In this document: in pieces, positions 10,920-22,373 of the stretch
Numbering within the stretch: position 1 is the first letter of the stretch
How the letters are laid out: every line of letters begins with the position of its first letter
Source of the DNA: Rhododendron vialii
Taxonomy: Eukaryota; Streptophyta; Magnoliopsida; Ericales; Ericaceae
NCBI RefSeq assembly: GCF_030253575.1
Contig: NC_080567.1
Coordinates: 37,167,501-37,231,500, forward strand
Direction of reading: 5' to 3'
Length of the DNA stretch: 64,000 nt
Made by a program: the position numbers and the translations under genes
The notes under the pieces: model-generated
What the model saw: the letters and a program-made list of their open reading frames with translations, nothing else
Database searches by the model: none
What the model was told of the DNA's origin: nothing

Positions 10920-11868
10920 ACACAAGAAAAAAAATGGGACTTTATAGAGGAAAATTGAAAGAACAAAAATAATTCAACCTAAGTCAAAGGTGGTGTCCAG
11001 TTTAGGAAACATGATACAAGCAAATTTCTATTTCCAGTACAAATTACATAAGACTTATGTCCGATTGTCCATCATTTCATCAACAATTCAACCACAAAAT
11101 ATGTACAACCAAACATTTAACTAAAAAAATTAAAGCACTGATAATCTTAAGCTCGCCTTTCAAAATTATCTATCCCGCAAACATGCAAGTAACTAAAAGG
11201 AAAAGACATGGCACAATTTTCCTTAAAAGAAAAACATCCTTGATGCGAAGCCTATCTCGTGCCCCAAGTTAATTTCGATGGAAATATGGCAATGGAACTT
11301 TTCCGAGGCTATGACATGTGATGATATAAAATGTGAAATACCTTGTAACATTCAAATGCCACACTCATCTCCTTTCTGGATTAGGAAGAAATTTTGGAAC
11401 TGATCAAGCTTAAAATCATATTCTAGGCAAGAACAAAATGGGGCTCCAACACCTACTCAACTGAAGACTCTCTTTTCAGACTAGACAACATCATATTTTC
11501 GTTGAATTTTGACACTATTCTACTTGGTTTGCACTAGTTTCTAACTAACGTTAGAAGTTCAACAATGCAATATCCACGATGAGTCATGAGTACAACAATA
11601 ATGCTTCTATTTAGATGAAACTAAACTAACAAGATACAAATAAACAAAAAACAAGAAAATAGAATCACAATCTTCAAATACCCTAAGTCAAGGTTTTCAA
11701 GAACTCGAAAGGAAGAACGAAATGCACAATATCAAAGTCTATAAATACCCTAATTCTATTTTACCCTAATCCAAGGTGTCAACAAGAAGAATCCTAATTG
11801 TATCTTCCCCTAATTCGAGCAAATAGAATCGGAGTCTAACCAACCCCTAATCCGAGGCATCAATAACC
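10920..11868. other. intergenic, no gene seen
   Basis: AT-rich DNA. CCCTAATTC-type phrases recur at 11740-11850. No coding frame or RNA gene recognised. Confidence 0.4.
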
Positions 11869-11879
11869 AATGTTTTCAA

Positions 11880-12854
11880 ATCGGGATACGTATCATTTAT
11901 CATTTTTTCACTTGTATAGTTCATATCGAGATACGTATCGTGTATCTTGAGATACGTTTGCTGGGAGAGTATGAGTTTCTATTATGTAGTTAGACAATAT
12001 TTGTAGAAGAGGTAGAATACTAAAGACAAGAGTGGAGAATGAGAATATTTGTATTATACTTTTTTCAGCTTGGTACAAAATAGTTAGAACCCATCCCTAT
12101 TTGTACTTCTCCATGGAAGACTCTAGTACAAAGATATTTTCATACAAGATAAACTTTGAGGTAATTCTGGAATTATACAAGAGACTAATTCTCACAAAAA
12201 AAATTCTAGATATTTTACAAGGAAATTCTAGAGCTTCTATATCTAGATATTTTAAAGTTTCTAAAAACTAGATATTTATATCTTTTTCAATAATATCTAT
12301 TATATTTGGGTTTTGTTAATTGAAACTGTCAAAATACTAAATTTAGTTTATATTTTAGCAACGTTAATCATAATTAAAATATAATTAAGAAGTAGATACA
12401 CCTAATAACACTAACAAACTATGCTTACATTTAAAAAAAAAATTAAGATGCAAAATTTCAAGTCTCTAAGCCTATTATATTAAGGTTTTATGTTCCCTTT
12501 ATTAGGAATAGAAAAGTAAGACAAAATACAATCGAAGTATGGTTCTTTCTTTTATACAAGACCTAGATTGAGGTTGAGTTTCTATCAAAGGGTTTGAAAG
12601 ATGTTCTAATTAGATCAAACAGCTTAGATTAATACATTTGGGGTTTCGCTTATTGAAATAAGGTCCAACTTTTTTCGAATAAGTAATCGTAGGATATGTA
12701 TAGAATTAGGATATACGTATAAATCGTAGGATACATGGTCATATCGTAGGATATTTATACAAAAAGTATACATGATAAGATACGTATCATTCTTCGAAGA
12801 AGACGATACAAATCGTAAGATACGTATCGTGTATCATAAGTTTTTAACAACTAT
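11880..12854. mobile_element. non-autonomous element with GATACGTATC ends
   Basis: The palindromic decamer GATACGTATC and close variants (GATACGTAT, ATACACGATACGTATC) cluster near both ends (about 11885-11950 and 12715-12835), while the middle is AT-rich filler. The outermost parts are loosely inverted. The flanks ATCAATAAC (11869-11877) and ATCAATAGC (12855-12863) match in 8 of 9 bases, compatible with an aged 9-bp target duplication. No coding capacity. The superfamily is uncertain. Confidence 0.45.
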
Positions 12855-12865
12855 ATCAATAGCAA

Positions 12866-14600
12866 TGTAGACACCCCAATCCGGACCTCGGAGGTTCTTT
12901 AAATGCCTCGATGATGAAATGAAGGAAACAATACTTTTGAGAGCTTGAATAAAAGATCCCCCCAGCCCAAAAGCCCAGAACTGAAACCAAAAAAAGACCA
13001 AAAAATCCAAAAGCCCGGAATTAAGCCTTTAGCGCCCCATGGTACATCTCTACACCGTGCGGTGTAATAAATTTGTTACACCATGCGCCGTCATGTAGTA
13101 AACCACACGGCATTTTGGGTAAAGTTCTGACTGGCTCAGGAAGCTATCGGCCACGTCCACTTGAGCCATAGTTACAAATTGGCTTAGCTGAAAAAACACT
13201 TCTAGCCCGCCCAGAAAATACCTCCCCCATTTGAATTCAAAATCCTTGGCTCTTACCTATAAATACACCTCTCCACTGAAGAGAAAAAGGGCCTTGGTCC
13301 CTAATCTCCTAACCTTTCTCTCTCTTCTTGCCTTTACATCCACTTTTCATTTCCAAGGCTTGAGAAGTGTTATACTAAAAAGACATTCTCTAGGCACTTT
13401 TTTTCTCAAGGTGTCCTATTTTTCTCCTCACAATCAAAATTAGTCTCTTACTCACTTTGAGACCTTACCAACCAAAACACCCAAAACCTCTCACATCCAC
13501 ACTCATTCTTTCTCACCTGATCTTGCCCACACTCATCCATCGTCGTCATCCGTCCTCATTGAAACTCAAGACCAAAGGTAAAAACCAGGTTTCCTTAGGC
13601 TAGGCCCTGTCCTGGCCCCTGAGGGAATTTTTCTGTAGTCAGGTTTAACCTCTTTTGGTTAAAGACTGACTTAAAAACCATTTTTGAAAACAAAAACAGT
13701 CACTGTATTGGACATACCACACCGTGCGGCGTTCTGATGCGTCACACAGCGTAGTATATTCAGGCGCGCGGTCTTTTATTAGTTACTATTTGTTTGTTTA
13801 AACAGTCTAGATCATGGCCATCCTTCATCAGACATGTTTGTATTGTTGAAATACTGTCATCAATACTTTTCAGAATAAGACTATATCTACAAGCCATGTT
13901 TTATGTCCAAAAGAGGTTTTCTCGTTCATCCCAAGTGATTAAATGCATTGAAAATTGTTTTACGTTCATGGCTTGAAGAGATGGTACTGTTTCAAGACGG
14001 ATCAGCGGTTGTGTATCTTCCGATATCTTTAAGGAATGACGCACGGGATATATAACACACCGCACGCTGTTCTAGGTATTGATGATAATCTGATAGCAAA
14101 ACAGGTAAACCGCACGGCATACCATAAGGCCGTGCGCGACATTATGGTAAGCCGTGTGAGAATGGTTCTGATCTAAACAGTTTATTGATTACTTATTTCA
14201 TCTCATAACATCATACTCTTATCATTTTTGTACAGGTAGCACCATGTGCACGCCAATGTGATATATTTCCCCATGACCCTTCCCCTTTTACTTATTTATT
14301 AAAAAGTTCTATTTTTCAAAAGATGTACGAAATTTTTTCCCTTTGAAAATGTTTAGTAGAGACCGATTTTACCGGGCAAATGAGGTGCTTTTTCAACAAA
14401 ACATTTCCCGTTCGTAATGTGGCTCCCGAACCCAATGTCTCGACGTTTTTGCTTGATCAAAACCCTTTTTCAAACGAGTTCTCGATTTCTCGGATCATCC
14501 ATCTCAAAAATCCGGGCGACGACTCTTCGAGGACGCGCCGGGCAGGGAGCCCACAAACAACAACCACCAAACGCACAAGGGAAAATCAAACGGTAAAAAG
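12866..14600 (+). mobile_element. probable Gypsy-type LTR fossil
   Basis: The stretch begins TGTAGACACCCC, a common start of plant Ty3/Gypsy LTRs. It has a TATAAATACACC promoter-like box near 13258 and ends in a segment with GGGCGACGACTCTTCGAGGA, of the kind seen near the LTR/leader end of Tat/Athila-like elements. No gag or pol coding was seen, so it is a fossil LTR or LTR plus leader. Age cannot be judged because no partner LTR was found. Confidence 0.4.
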
Positions 14601-14640
14601 ATAAATAATCAACAAGATCAAAGGGACAAAGACCAAACTA

Positions 14641-14935
14641 TCATGACATCAAAGAGGCAGACATCGAAGAGGCAGGCCAGGTCTACTCTGACGAACTTGG
14701 AGTCAAAATCTTTCAGTTCATATTTAGAAGTTGAATATTGAGCGTGCTTCTTGCAGTATTCGATGACCGTGGCCAAGATCTCGCCGGTGACCTTTCAAGA
14801 ACGATTTTCGGATCAGCACAGTTGGCTTTGATCATGCTCTTGATGAGCTATGACTTCTCGGCCACCGCATGTGGGACCTCAAAGATCTCACCGTCGGAGC
14901 TTCAGAGGAAGATACTTCTTGAGGTCTAAATGCTC
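14641..14935 (-). pseudogene. SKP1-like (ASK) pseudogene
   Basis: SKP1 links cullin to F-box proteins in SCF ubiquitin ligases. The minus strand reads SSDGEIFEVPHAVAEKS, then LIKSMIKANCADPKIVL. After a frame change it reads KVTGEILATVIEYCKKHAQY and KYELKDFDSKFVRVDLACLF. This is the N-terminal BTB/POZ-like part of plant SKP1 in the right order. At least two in-frame stops and one frameshift interrupt it, the start codon is not preserved, and the C-terminal F-box-binding helices (NIKNDFTPEEE type) are missing. It is a dead partial copy, perhaps retroposed. Confidence 0.75.
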
Positions 14936-15069
14936 TGGAACCCTAGCTAACTGAGAGAGAAAGAGAGAGAAACCAATAACTGTCACAGAAAGAGAGAGAA
15001 GATGGGTATGGTATCTGTTACAGACGGAGGCAAGGGGAGGGCGGGAAAAGTTGTTACTATTTAGGTGAA

Positions 15070-15238
15070 ATCATACAATACTTCGAGAGTACCACGTGAT
15101 GGTATTCCGGAATACTTTATAACCATACATTTCTGTGGGGTTTACCACTAAGTGTACTATGGACCTCACAGAAATATGTAGTTGTAAAATGGTCTGAAAT
15201 ACCATGTAACGATACTCCCAAACTATTGAATAATTACT
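15070..15238. mobile_element. small fold-back MITE
   Basis: The inverted arms contain GAGTACCACGTGATGGTATT on the left and AATACCATGTAACGATACTC on the right, around a core with ACATTTCTGTGGGG and its complement. The size is about 165 bp. Similar phrases (TACCACGTAACAGT) occur in the repeats at 39940-40540. Confidence 0.5.
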
Positions 15239-15307
15239 CGTCACTATGTATTATGTTGGGTATCTCTCTTGAATTCCGTATTCTTGTATTTCATATTCTT
15301 TAGTTAG

Positions 15308-15440
15308 TTAATTGATTGAGGTTGCGTTTGTGTAAACTTGTAAGTCTTGAAACTTATAATTGATTGAGGCTGCATTCTTGTAAACTTAATTGATTGAGGT
15401 TGCGTTCTTGTACACTTAATTGATTGAGGCTGCGTTCTTT
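15308..15440. repeat. degenerate minisatellite
   Basis: Four imperfect units of about 30-40 bp contain AATTGATTGAGGYTGCRTTC followed by TTGTAAACTT or similar. Confidence 0.75.
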
Positions 15441-16160
15441 AGTTAGTTATAAAGTAAATAATTTTTTTGCCCCAATTTTTCAACACAGTTCATTTTTAGT
15501 CCTTACAGGAAAAAACTTACAAATCTGAAACCTTTGTAGGTATGTCCCATATAGTCAAATTGCAATAAAACAAAATAGAATTAAAATCAAAATAAAATAG
15601 GAATGGATAGGTTCTTTTATCTCATCCAATATTGTAATCGTCTAATTTCAAAAATTTCACCATATCAAATACTAGTATAGTTGATGTCAATGGACGAAAC
15701 ATTGATAGGTTACTTTTGCTCCATATAACCAATTAAGCAAATAAGTCAATGACAATGCTGTCGTGTGATATAAAGCTGGAGAAGTCGTGATTTTACCAAC
15801 ATGATAACAATAAAAAATCTATAAAAGGTATATATGCGTCATTTGTGCCATGAAATAGTTATGTGAACTCCGTAATGATACAAACTTTCAAAATGAAAAG
15901 AAAAAAACAACTTAACATATGGAGTTTCTAAAAATAAGTTGAAACTAATACATTATGACTCAACATATCCTCTTTTTTTCATTGTTATTTCTGATATTCC
16001 TTCAACCTTCTTCTTTTCTGTTTTTATCGGCAAAGAAAATTTTATCCAAGAACCAAAGTTACAAAGATTAAAAGGAAACGGAAAAAAATGGCATCACAAC
16101 GACCACCAACCTACGTTCCAACTATATTGACTCTTAGGTAGTTAGGTCGAGGACAATCAT
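15441..16160. other. intergenic, no gene seen
   Basis: AT-rich DNA with no feature I can support. Confidence 0.4.
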
Positions 16161-16189
16161 ATGCCTCCGGCTACCCAAGGGGAAAAGGT

Positions 16190-16627
16190 TGGCCATGGTC
16201 ACTTGCTTGCATCATCTGTGGCGCTGGCGCATGCAGGTAGTGGAGAACTAACTTGCTCACACACAGCAACTCCAGCAGCAGCCGCCAAAGCAAGAGAATG
16301 CAAATAGGGATCAGAGGTAAAGCTATTCAGTCAAGCGCATAACAAAACTTTTCCACTCTGAGTTTCTTGGGCCGGTCTTACCATTCCATCGTGGAGTCGA
16401 TCCGCTTCGTTCTATACTGTAAACCCGACTCCTTCACTGCAACTTCGAACCAATCCTATCAATAACTTCACTACACCGGGAAATTGCCCTGTTATCACGA
16501 GCTTGGAATTCGAGTTAGTAAGATTAGATATCTCTATTAGTCTAGCGCTAACAGAGTCGAAGTCGATGACGAGATTTCCATCAGGCCGCGGTAAGAAAGG
16601 TAGATAGCTTCTCATTCACAAAACGAT
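16190..16627. other. higher-GC island, possible organelle-derived DNA
   Basis: Base composition rises clearly above the surrounding AT-rich DNA, without a microsatellite or transposon structure, and ends at the Copia fossil. A minus-strand frame (16412-16615, 67 aa) spans part of it and matches no family I know. The style recalls plant mitochondrial spacer DNA, but this is only an impression. Confidence 0.25.
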
Positions 16628-18896
16628 TGAGGACGGAGGTCCCAATGAACAACATGGAAAAAAAAAGGGAAATATTTGACAAAAAAGGAGAGAAATATAT
16701 TTTCATTGGATATAGTGATGAGTCCAAGGGATATCGTCTCTATAATCCAAACACAAATAAATTTACGATTTCTCGAAATGTGATATTTGATGAAGCTGCT
16801 GCGTGGAAGTGGGAGGACAATTCCTTTCAAGAGCCAAAGTTTTTTGAGCATGATGATGCAGGACATAAACGAGAAACTTTGACTCCAGACCCAAGTCCAA
16901 CTCAAAGCCCACGGACCAGCCCAGAGAGCTCATCATCGGATGATCTCAATCCAACAAGAAAGGTACATTCCTTACGGGATATATATGACTCGTGTGATTT
17001 TGCCTTCTTTACTTGTGAACCACATAATTTTAAGGAAGCTGCAAAAGAAGAAATTTGGCTAAAAGCAATGAATGAAGAAATTGCAACTATTGAGAAAAAC
17101 CACACATGAGAGCTCGTTGACTTGCCCAAAGGAAAAGACGTAATTGGTCTTAAATGGGTTTACAAGACCAAGTACAAAGAAGATGGATCCTTCCAAAAAC
17201 ACAAGGCCCGCTTAGTGGCAAAAGGCTATTCCCAACAACTTGGAATAGACTTTAATGAGACTTTTGCTCCAGTCGCAAGGATGGAGACAATACGGGCAGT
17301 CTTGGCCTTACCCGCACAAAACGAGCTTCTCGTATATCAGCTCGATGTCAAATCTGTCTTTCTCAATGGTAAACTAGAAGAAGAGGTTTATGTGGAGCAA
17401 CCACAAGGCTATACAGTCAAAGGAAAAGAAGGCAAGGTGTATCGACTTCGGAAGGCCCTCTACGGCTTGAAGCAAGCACTGTGAGCTTGGAATAACAATA
17501 TTGACAAGTACTTCTGTCAAAGCGGATTTCAAATAAGCCAAAGCAAACCATCCCTATATGTCAAAAAAGGAGGTACGCAAGATTTTCTCATTATTTGCCT
17601 TTATGTTGATTTAATCTACACAGGCACCAATGTAGCAATGCTCGATGAATTTAAAAATGCTATGATGATGGAATATGAGATGACAGATCTAGGCCTTATG
17701 AGATATTTTCTCGGCATTCAAGCAAGGCAGTCCAAAGGAGAGATTTTTATCTCTCAAGAAAAATATCTTGAAGACTTATTAAAGAAATTCCGCATGAGCA
17801 ACTGCAAACCAGTCTCTACTCCACTCTCTTTAAATGAGAAGTTGCAGTTAAATGATGGAGCGAAGAAGGTCGATGCTATGGCCTACCGAAGATTGGTTGG
17901 ATCGCTCAACTATCTTACTCATACAAGGCCTGATATTGTGTATTCTGTAAATCTTATCTCGAGATTTATGCATGAGCCGAGCAAGCTACACTATGCAACA
18001 GCCAAGCGGATCCTTTATTATCTCCAAGGGACGAAGAAATTCGGCATCATGTACACAAAAGAAAAAGACAGCAAGCTTATTGGCTACACCGATAGTGATT
18101 GGGCTGGATCAATCGACGATCGAAAGAGCACATCTGGCTATGTATTTTGTTTGGGTTCTTAAATAATTTCTTGGAGTTCTAAAAAGCAAAGGACAATTGC
18201 ACTATCATCGGCAGAAGCAGAATATATGGCAGTTACAGATACAACTTGTGAAGCAGTATGACAGAGAAGGATTCTGTATGATATGGAGCATAAAGAGGAA
18301 GGCCCTACAATTATCTTCTACGACAATATGTCAGCCATAGCAATGAGCAAAAATCCAGTTTTTCATGCAAGGACAAAGCATATCGAGCTTCGTCATCATT
18401 TTATCAGAGACTTGGTGCAGAAAGGTGAAATTCAGCTTGAATTCGTCAACACCGAGGAGCAGCCTGCGGACATCATGACCAAATCAGTAGCATCAGAAAA
18501 ATTCTCTCAGTTTCAAGAGATCATGAAGATTACAAATTAAGGAGGAGTGTTAGAACAAGTAATTTGTAATCTTCTAGAATGATGTAGAATGAGTATTTAA
18601 ATATCTAAGTTTAAAATAATTAGAAGTGTGTAGAAGTAATAATTACACTAGAAGATATTTGTATGGGTAGGACTAGATAATTCTAAAAGAAGCATGAAAG
18701 ATGTTTTGTAATTAAGCACTAGAGAATTCTATGTTGGTGGAAGTGCTCTATAAATAAAGCCTTGTTGTACTCACTTTGATGCAATGAAAATCTACTAAAA
18801 GCCTTTTACAACTTGTAACATCTCTTACCCATCCTTTCTTTATAAATCTCATTCTCTTGTCCAATTTACTTCAAAATCTAACCTAGCACCCCAACA
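16628..18896 (+). mobile_element. 5'-truncated Ty1/Copia fossil
   Basis: Parts present in order are the end of the integrase region, reverse transcriptase, Copia-type RNase H, a purine-rich tract, and a 3' LTR. The 5' LTR, gag, protease and most of integrase are missing. The element is broken, with roughly four breaks in the remaining coding part. The amino-acid signatures are still easy to recognise, so it is not very ancient, but with one LTR its age cannot be estimated. The 3' LTR end lies inside an F-box gene exon. Confidence 0.9.
18548..18896 (+). repeat. 3' LTR of the Copia fossil
   Basis: The 349-bp LTR runs from TGTTAGAACAAG to CACCCCAACA, giving the TG...CA termini of Copia LTRs. 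It is preceded by the purine-rich tract AAGGAGGAG. No second LTR was found in the window. Confidence 0.8.
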
Positions 18897-19348
18897 ATTA
18901 CATGATACCAATATGCTCGCTGGAGCTGTTCACGTGCCTCTGCCTTGGCAAGCAGGTAATCTGGCAAATCCATCCCCTTAAAAAGCTGCCAAAGAAAAAA
19001 CAGTCAGCGGACATAGATTAGAACAATCTGACATTGATTAGAACTGAATATGCAGTGAAACTGAATATGCAACATACATACCTGTTGCTCCGGGCGGCAG
19101 AATTGACCCAAGCACCTTAAAATTTGAGACGGCAATAGGTGGTACACAATCCTGAAATTCTGCTCCTCTTGTAGATGGCTGATCGCTCTAAACATCTTTT
19201 TAGAAGTCAATTGAAGCTGAAGATGTTGCTTCCATGGCAGCCAAGTGACGATTCGCCGGATGACGTCGTCTGGCAAGTACACGTCGAATGCCGGAGTTGT
19301 ACGGCGAGGGGTGGGCTGCCGCCGAAGAGAAGGGGGCAGCTTCACCAT
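18897..19348 (-). pseudogene. F-box gene copy B, cut by Copia LTR
   Basis: Exon 19082-19348 (minus strand) starts with a true ATG. It encodes MVKLPPSLRRQPTPRRT, then YLPDDVIRRIVTWLPW and LQLTSKKMFRAISHLQEE, an F-box core, and ends PEQQ at a GTATGT donor. A second exon begins at 18985 after a CAG acceptor, in phase, and reads LFKGMDLPDYLLAKAEAREQ and onward to AYWYHVI, where the Copia 3' LTR begins. The remaining 3' part was not found on the other side of the element, so the gene is 3'-truncated. It is paralogous to 10141-10674 and better preserved. Confidence 0.65.
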
Positions 19349-19640
19349 TCTTCTATTTGCAGAGCAAATGAAGCTAGCAAACTCTTAAAAAAATGGAACT
19401 ACAGAGATTAGAACCAACCACAAATTTACTTATTGAGGAAATGGCATTTTATACCACTGGAATACTGAGCAAAATCAAAGGACAGGACTAGACATTTAGA
19501 CGCATAGTAATTGCTTATGCAGTTATGCGCACACATCTCAAATTAGTGGTCGATGTGCACCATCTATATCATGAAAATGTCCATTCATAACTCCCAAATT
19601 CACCAATTGATATGGCATGCTTCCTACTTGATAAACTTAC

Positions 19641-20162
19641 ATCACGACGGATTTCAGTAGGTTCCATGTCCTTCATGGTCCGGGCTTCATAACAATATGT
19701 TCGTGTAGTCCTTGTACTCTAAATAAGACAAAAATAGAATATATTCCTCAAAGAATTTCCAAATGAGAAAAGCAGTACTTTCTGACAAAATGTTTTGCAG
19801 GGGAAGAAGAATGGATGTATCACTTACCCAAAAAAAGAAGAAAAGAATGGATGTATCAGAAACAACGTCCATGTAATGAACATATAGAAGTCATTGCGCA
19901 CAAAAACAACAAACGGAAACAATTATTCAAGTAAACAAATAAATGCGTAACAATTAGAGAGAAAAAAAAAATTAAGTGCACACAAGTACAGCAAATGTTC
20001 AAGATTTGTTACAATAAAACAAGGACCGGAAAGTGTGGGTAAAGCAAGTGATTTCAGTTTAAAACATACATTCGCATTCGCGTACTGGTAGTCATTTATG
20101 GTTTTGATTCCTGTCACACCACAAATTCGGCAAACATAACCAAGATCATCTTTCAACACCAA
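19641..20162 (-). pseudogene. SNF2 (DRD1/CHR35-like) exon relics, copy B
   Basis: Two minus-strand exons carry the non-ATPase N-terminal signature of plant DRD1/CHR35-type remodelers. Exon 20070-20162 reads HTLVLKDDLGYVCRICGV, a CxxC signature, followed by NDYQYANAN. Exon 19641-19718 (26 codons, clean AG and GTAAGT borders) reads RTYCYEARTMKDMEPTE, matching the STRTY..E.R..KD order of that family. The SNF2 helicase exons are absent; the F-box exon of 19082-19348 follows instead on the same strand. The first exon lacks a convincing upstream acceptor, so I call it a relic. Confidence 0.55.
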
Positions 20163-20503
20163 AGTATGATATTAAACATAAAATACCGTGAATCACACTG
20201 TAACAAATACTACAAATTGTTCTAGCTAACCTTTTTTCCAAGAAGTGATTTTTCCTCGTTCCTTTTGACCCAGAAATTTTCATTCTTGAAAACAATGCTG
20301 CTGGCAAGAAGGCAAACAAATTAAAGGCCATCATAGTTACGAGTGTTAGAGCATTTAGTGGAATTTATAGTTTAAAATACCGTTCCAAAAATTCTGGAGC
20401 ATTTAGTGTTAGGCCATCAGAATCCAACTTTCTCTTCATTCCCCTGCTTTCCGACATTTTCTTGATTTTTCTTGAATGTGGTAGTGCTTACTGAAGATAT
20501 ATA

Positions 20504-20514
<11 letters not shown>

Positions 20515-20555
<41 letters not shown>
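20515..20555. repeat. GA microsatellite
   Basis: About twenty perfect GA units. Confidence 0.95.
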
Positions 20556-20557
<2 letters not shown>

Positions 20558-20699
20558 TCGTCTCTTTTTATAGTTAACGCCTTAACAGTTATAGAACCAA
20601 CCTCCCAAATTCACCCATATTATACAATTAAGGGTCATCATTTAGCCCGAAGCTCATGACCCGCCCAAAATCCGTCCGGCCTATCGGACTTCATCAATT

Positions 20700-21645
20700 A
20701 AACCCCTACCCTTAACCTCCGTCCAAAAACTAATGGAAAATATGTTTCCCTCTACAATTTTGCTACCCATACTGACTTTTTTTTCTACATATTTTGCACA
20801 AATTTTTTGTAGGATCTATTTTTGGGTTCCACACAAATTTTTTGATCTGTTCACTAATTCTAAAATATTTTTTCAAGCGATCTTGCAAAAAAATCAACTC
20901 CATAAAATAAATGTAAGTGTATGATCCAATCGTACAGCTTTTCATTCATAATTATGGATTAAAATTTTGAATAAAAAGTTGTAAGATTTAATTAAACGCT
21001 TACATTTACCCAGTTGAGTTGATTTTTTTTATAGGGTCACGCAAAAAATATTTTAAAACTAATGAAATGATCAAATCATTTTTAGGGACCCAAAAAAAAA
21101 ATCTATGTAATACTAATCTGTGTGGGTACACTGGGTAGTGTTAGTTGCTCCGGCAAAAAATAAATTAAAACAAAACAACTTAGCACTATGTGGGAAAGAA
21201 AAAAGGAAAATAATAAAGCAAAAGAAAAGATTTGTATTACAAATTTTTTTGTGGAGACCTAAAAGTGAACCGATCTGCTCATTAATCTTTTTTTTTTTTT
21301 TTGCATGACCCCATAAAAATCAGCTCAACGGGGTAAATGTAAGTGTTAGATCAAATCTTGCAACTTTTCATGCAGAATTTTAATCCGAAATTCTGAATAA
21401 AAAGTTGTACGATTGGATCATACACTTACATTTATCCAATGGAGCTGATTTTTTGCAAGGGTTCTCAAAAAAATATTTTTGACATAATCAATGGATCAGA
21501 TAATGTGTGGGACCCAAAAATGGGCCCCACAAAAAAATGTGTAAAATCTATGAAAAAAAGTCGATCAGGTAGCAAAATTGGAGAGAGAAACATGTTTTCC
21601 ATTTGTTTTTTTACGGAGATTGACGGTAAAGGTTTAGCCTAAATT
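20700..21645. mobile_element. large nested fold-back element
   Basis: The outer arms are inverted copies. The left has CTAATGGAAAATATGTTTCC and CAATTTTGCTACCCAT; the right, read on the other strand, has CAAATGGAAAACATGTTTCT and CAATTTTGCTACCTGA. Inside are two further palindromic MITE units (about 20760-21130 and 21235-21560) built from CTTACATTTAYCCAR..GAGCTGATTTTTT and their complements. The arrangement suggests a MITE inside a related MITE, or an inverted duplication of one. Confidence 0.6.
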
Positions 21646-21960
21646 TTGAAGCAAAAGTTAGATGATTCGTAAACACCCTTCCCGATATCGGATTGAGGTG
21701 ATTTTTTACAGGGACCATAAAAGAAGTATTTTGAACAAAATGAGCGGCTCCGATCATCTTTGCGAGACCCGAAACGGGTGCAAAACTGGTCTGTGCACGG
21801 CTACTGTGCAGCCTTTGCTGTGCAAGTAGCGGTGCTCAACTTTTAAATTCCCCGACATGTATTCGTGTTTACCAAATTGAGTTTGGAAAATTCTAACTCC
21901 ACACACATCTATACACCCACTTACACACCCATACTCACAATAGGGATGGGTCCCACACAC
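21646..21960. mobile_element. partial MITE arm and flank
   Basis: GATATCGGATTGAGGTGATT and GAGCGGCTCCGATCAT match the arms of the elements at 891-1731, but no second arm is present, so this is a fragment. The rest (21830-21960) shows ACACCCACTTACACACCC-type simple sequence. Confidence 0.4.
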
Positions 21961-22119
21961 ACTGAGTGTGTAGTGTGTGCGTACTCCACCCCTATTATAG
22001 GGTTAAATTGAGCTTCCACTGTTATTCAAAAAACATTGTCTTTACTTATTGGAAATTATCTTGAAAAGTATTTAAGTAACGTGTCTGAAAATCGGGACAT
22101 TACATAATCCGTCAAAAGA

Positions 22120-22340
22120 CACTCGCTCCGTCCCAAATTCTTTGTCCGGTCTGCAAAACGGAGTGTTAAAAATAATGCAATTTTTTCAAGAAAAAATTCA
22201 AACTTTTTTCACAAATTAAAAATACTCATTGATATCTAGTAAGTCATTGAAAAATTTTAGTTTTTTCTTGCAAAAATTGTATTATTTTTAACACTCCATT
22301 TTGCGGATCGGACAAAGAATTTGAGACAGAGGGAAGACCA
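22120..22340. mobile_element. Stowaway-like MITE (Tc1/Mariner)
   Basis: The termini are CTCCGTCCCAAATTCTTTGT on the left and ACAAAGAATTTGAGACAGAG on the right, the well-known Stowaway-type inverted ends. Internal arms with AACACTCC and ATTATTTTTAACACTCC pair as well. The size is about 210 bp. The TA target duplication is not clear. Confidence 0.75.
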
Positions 22341-22373
22341 AGATACTTGATTGGCAGGGATTCAACCTTACTT

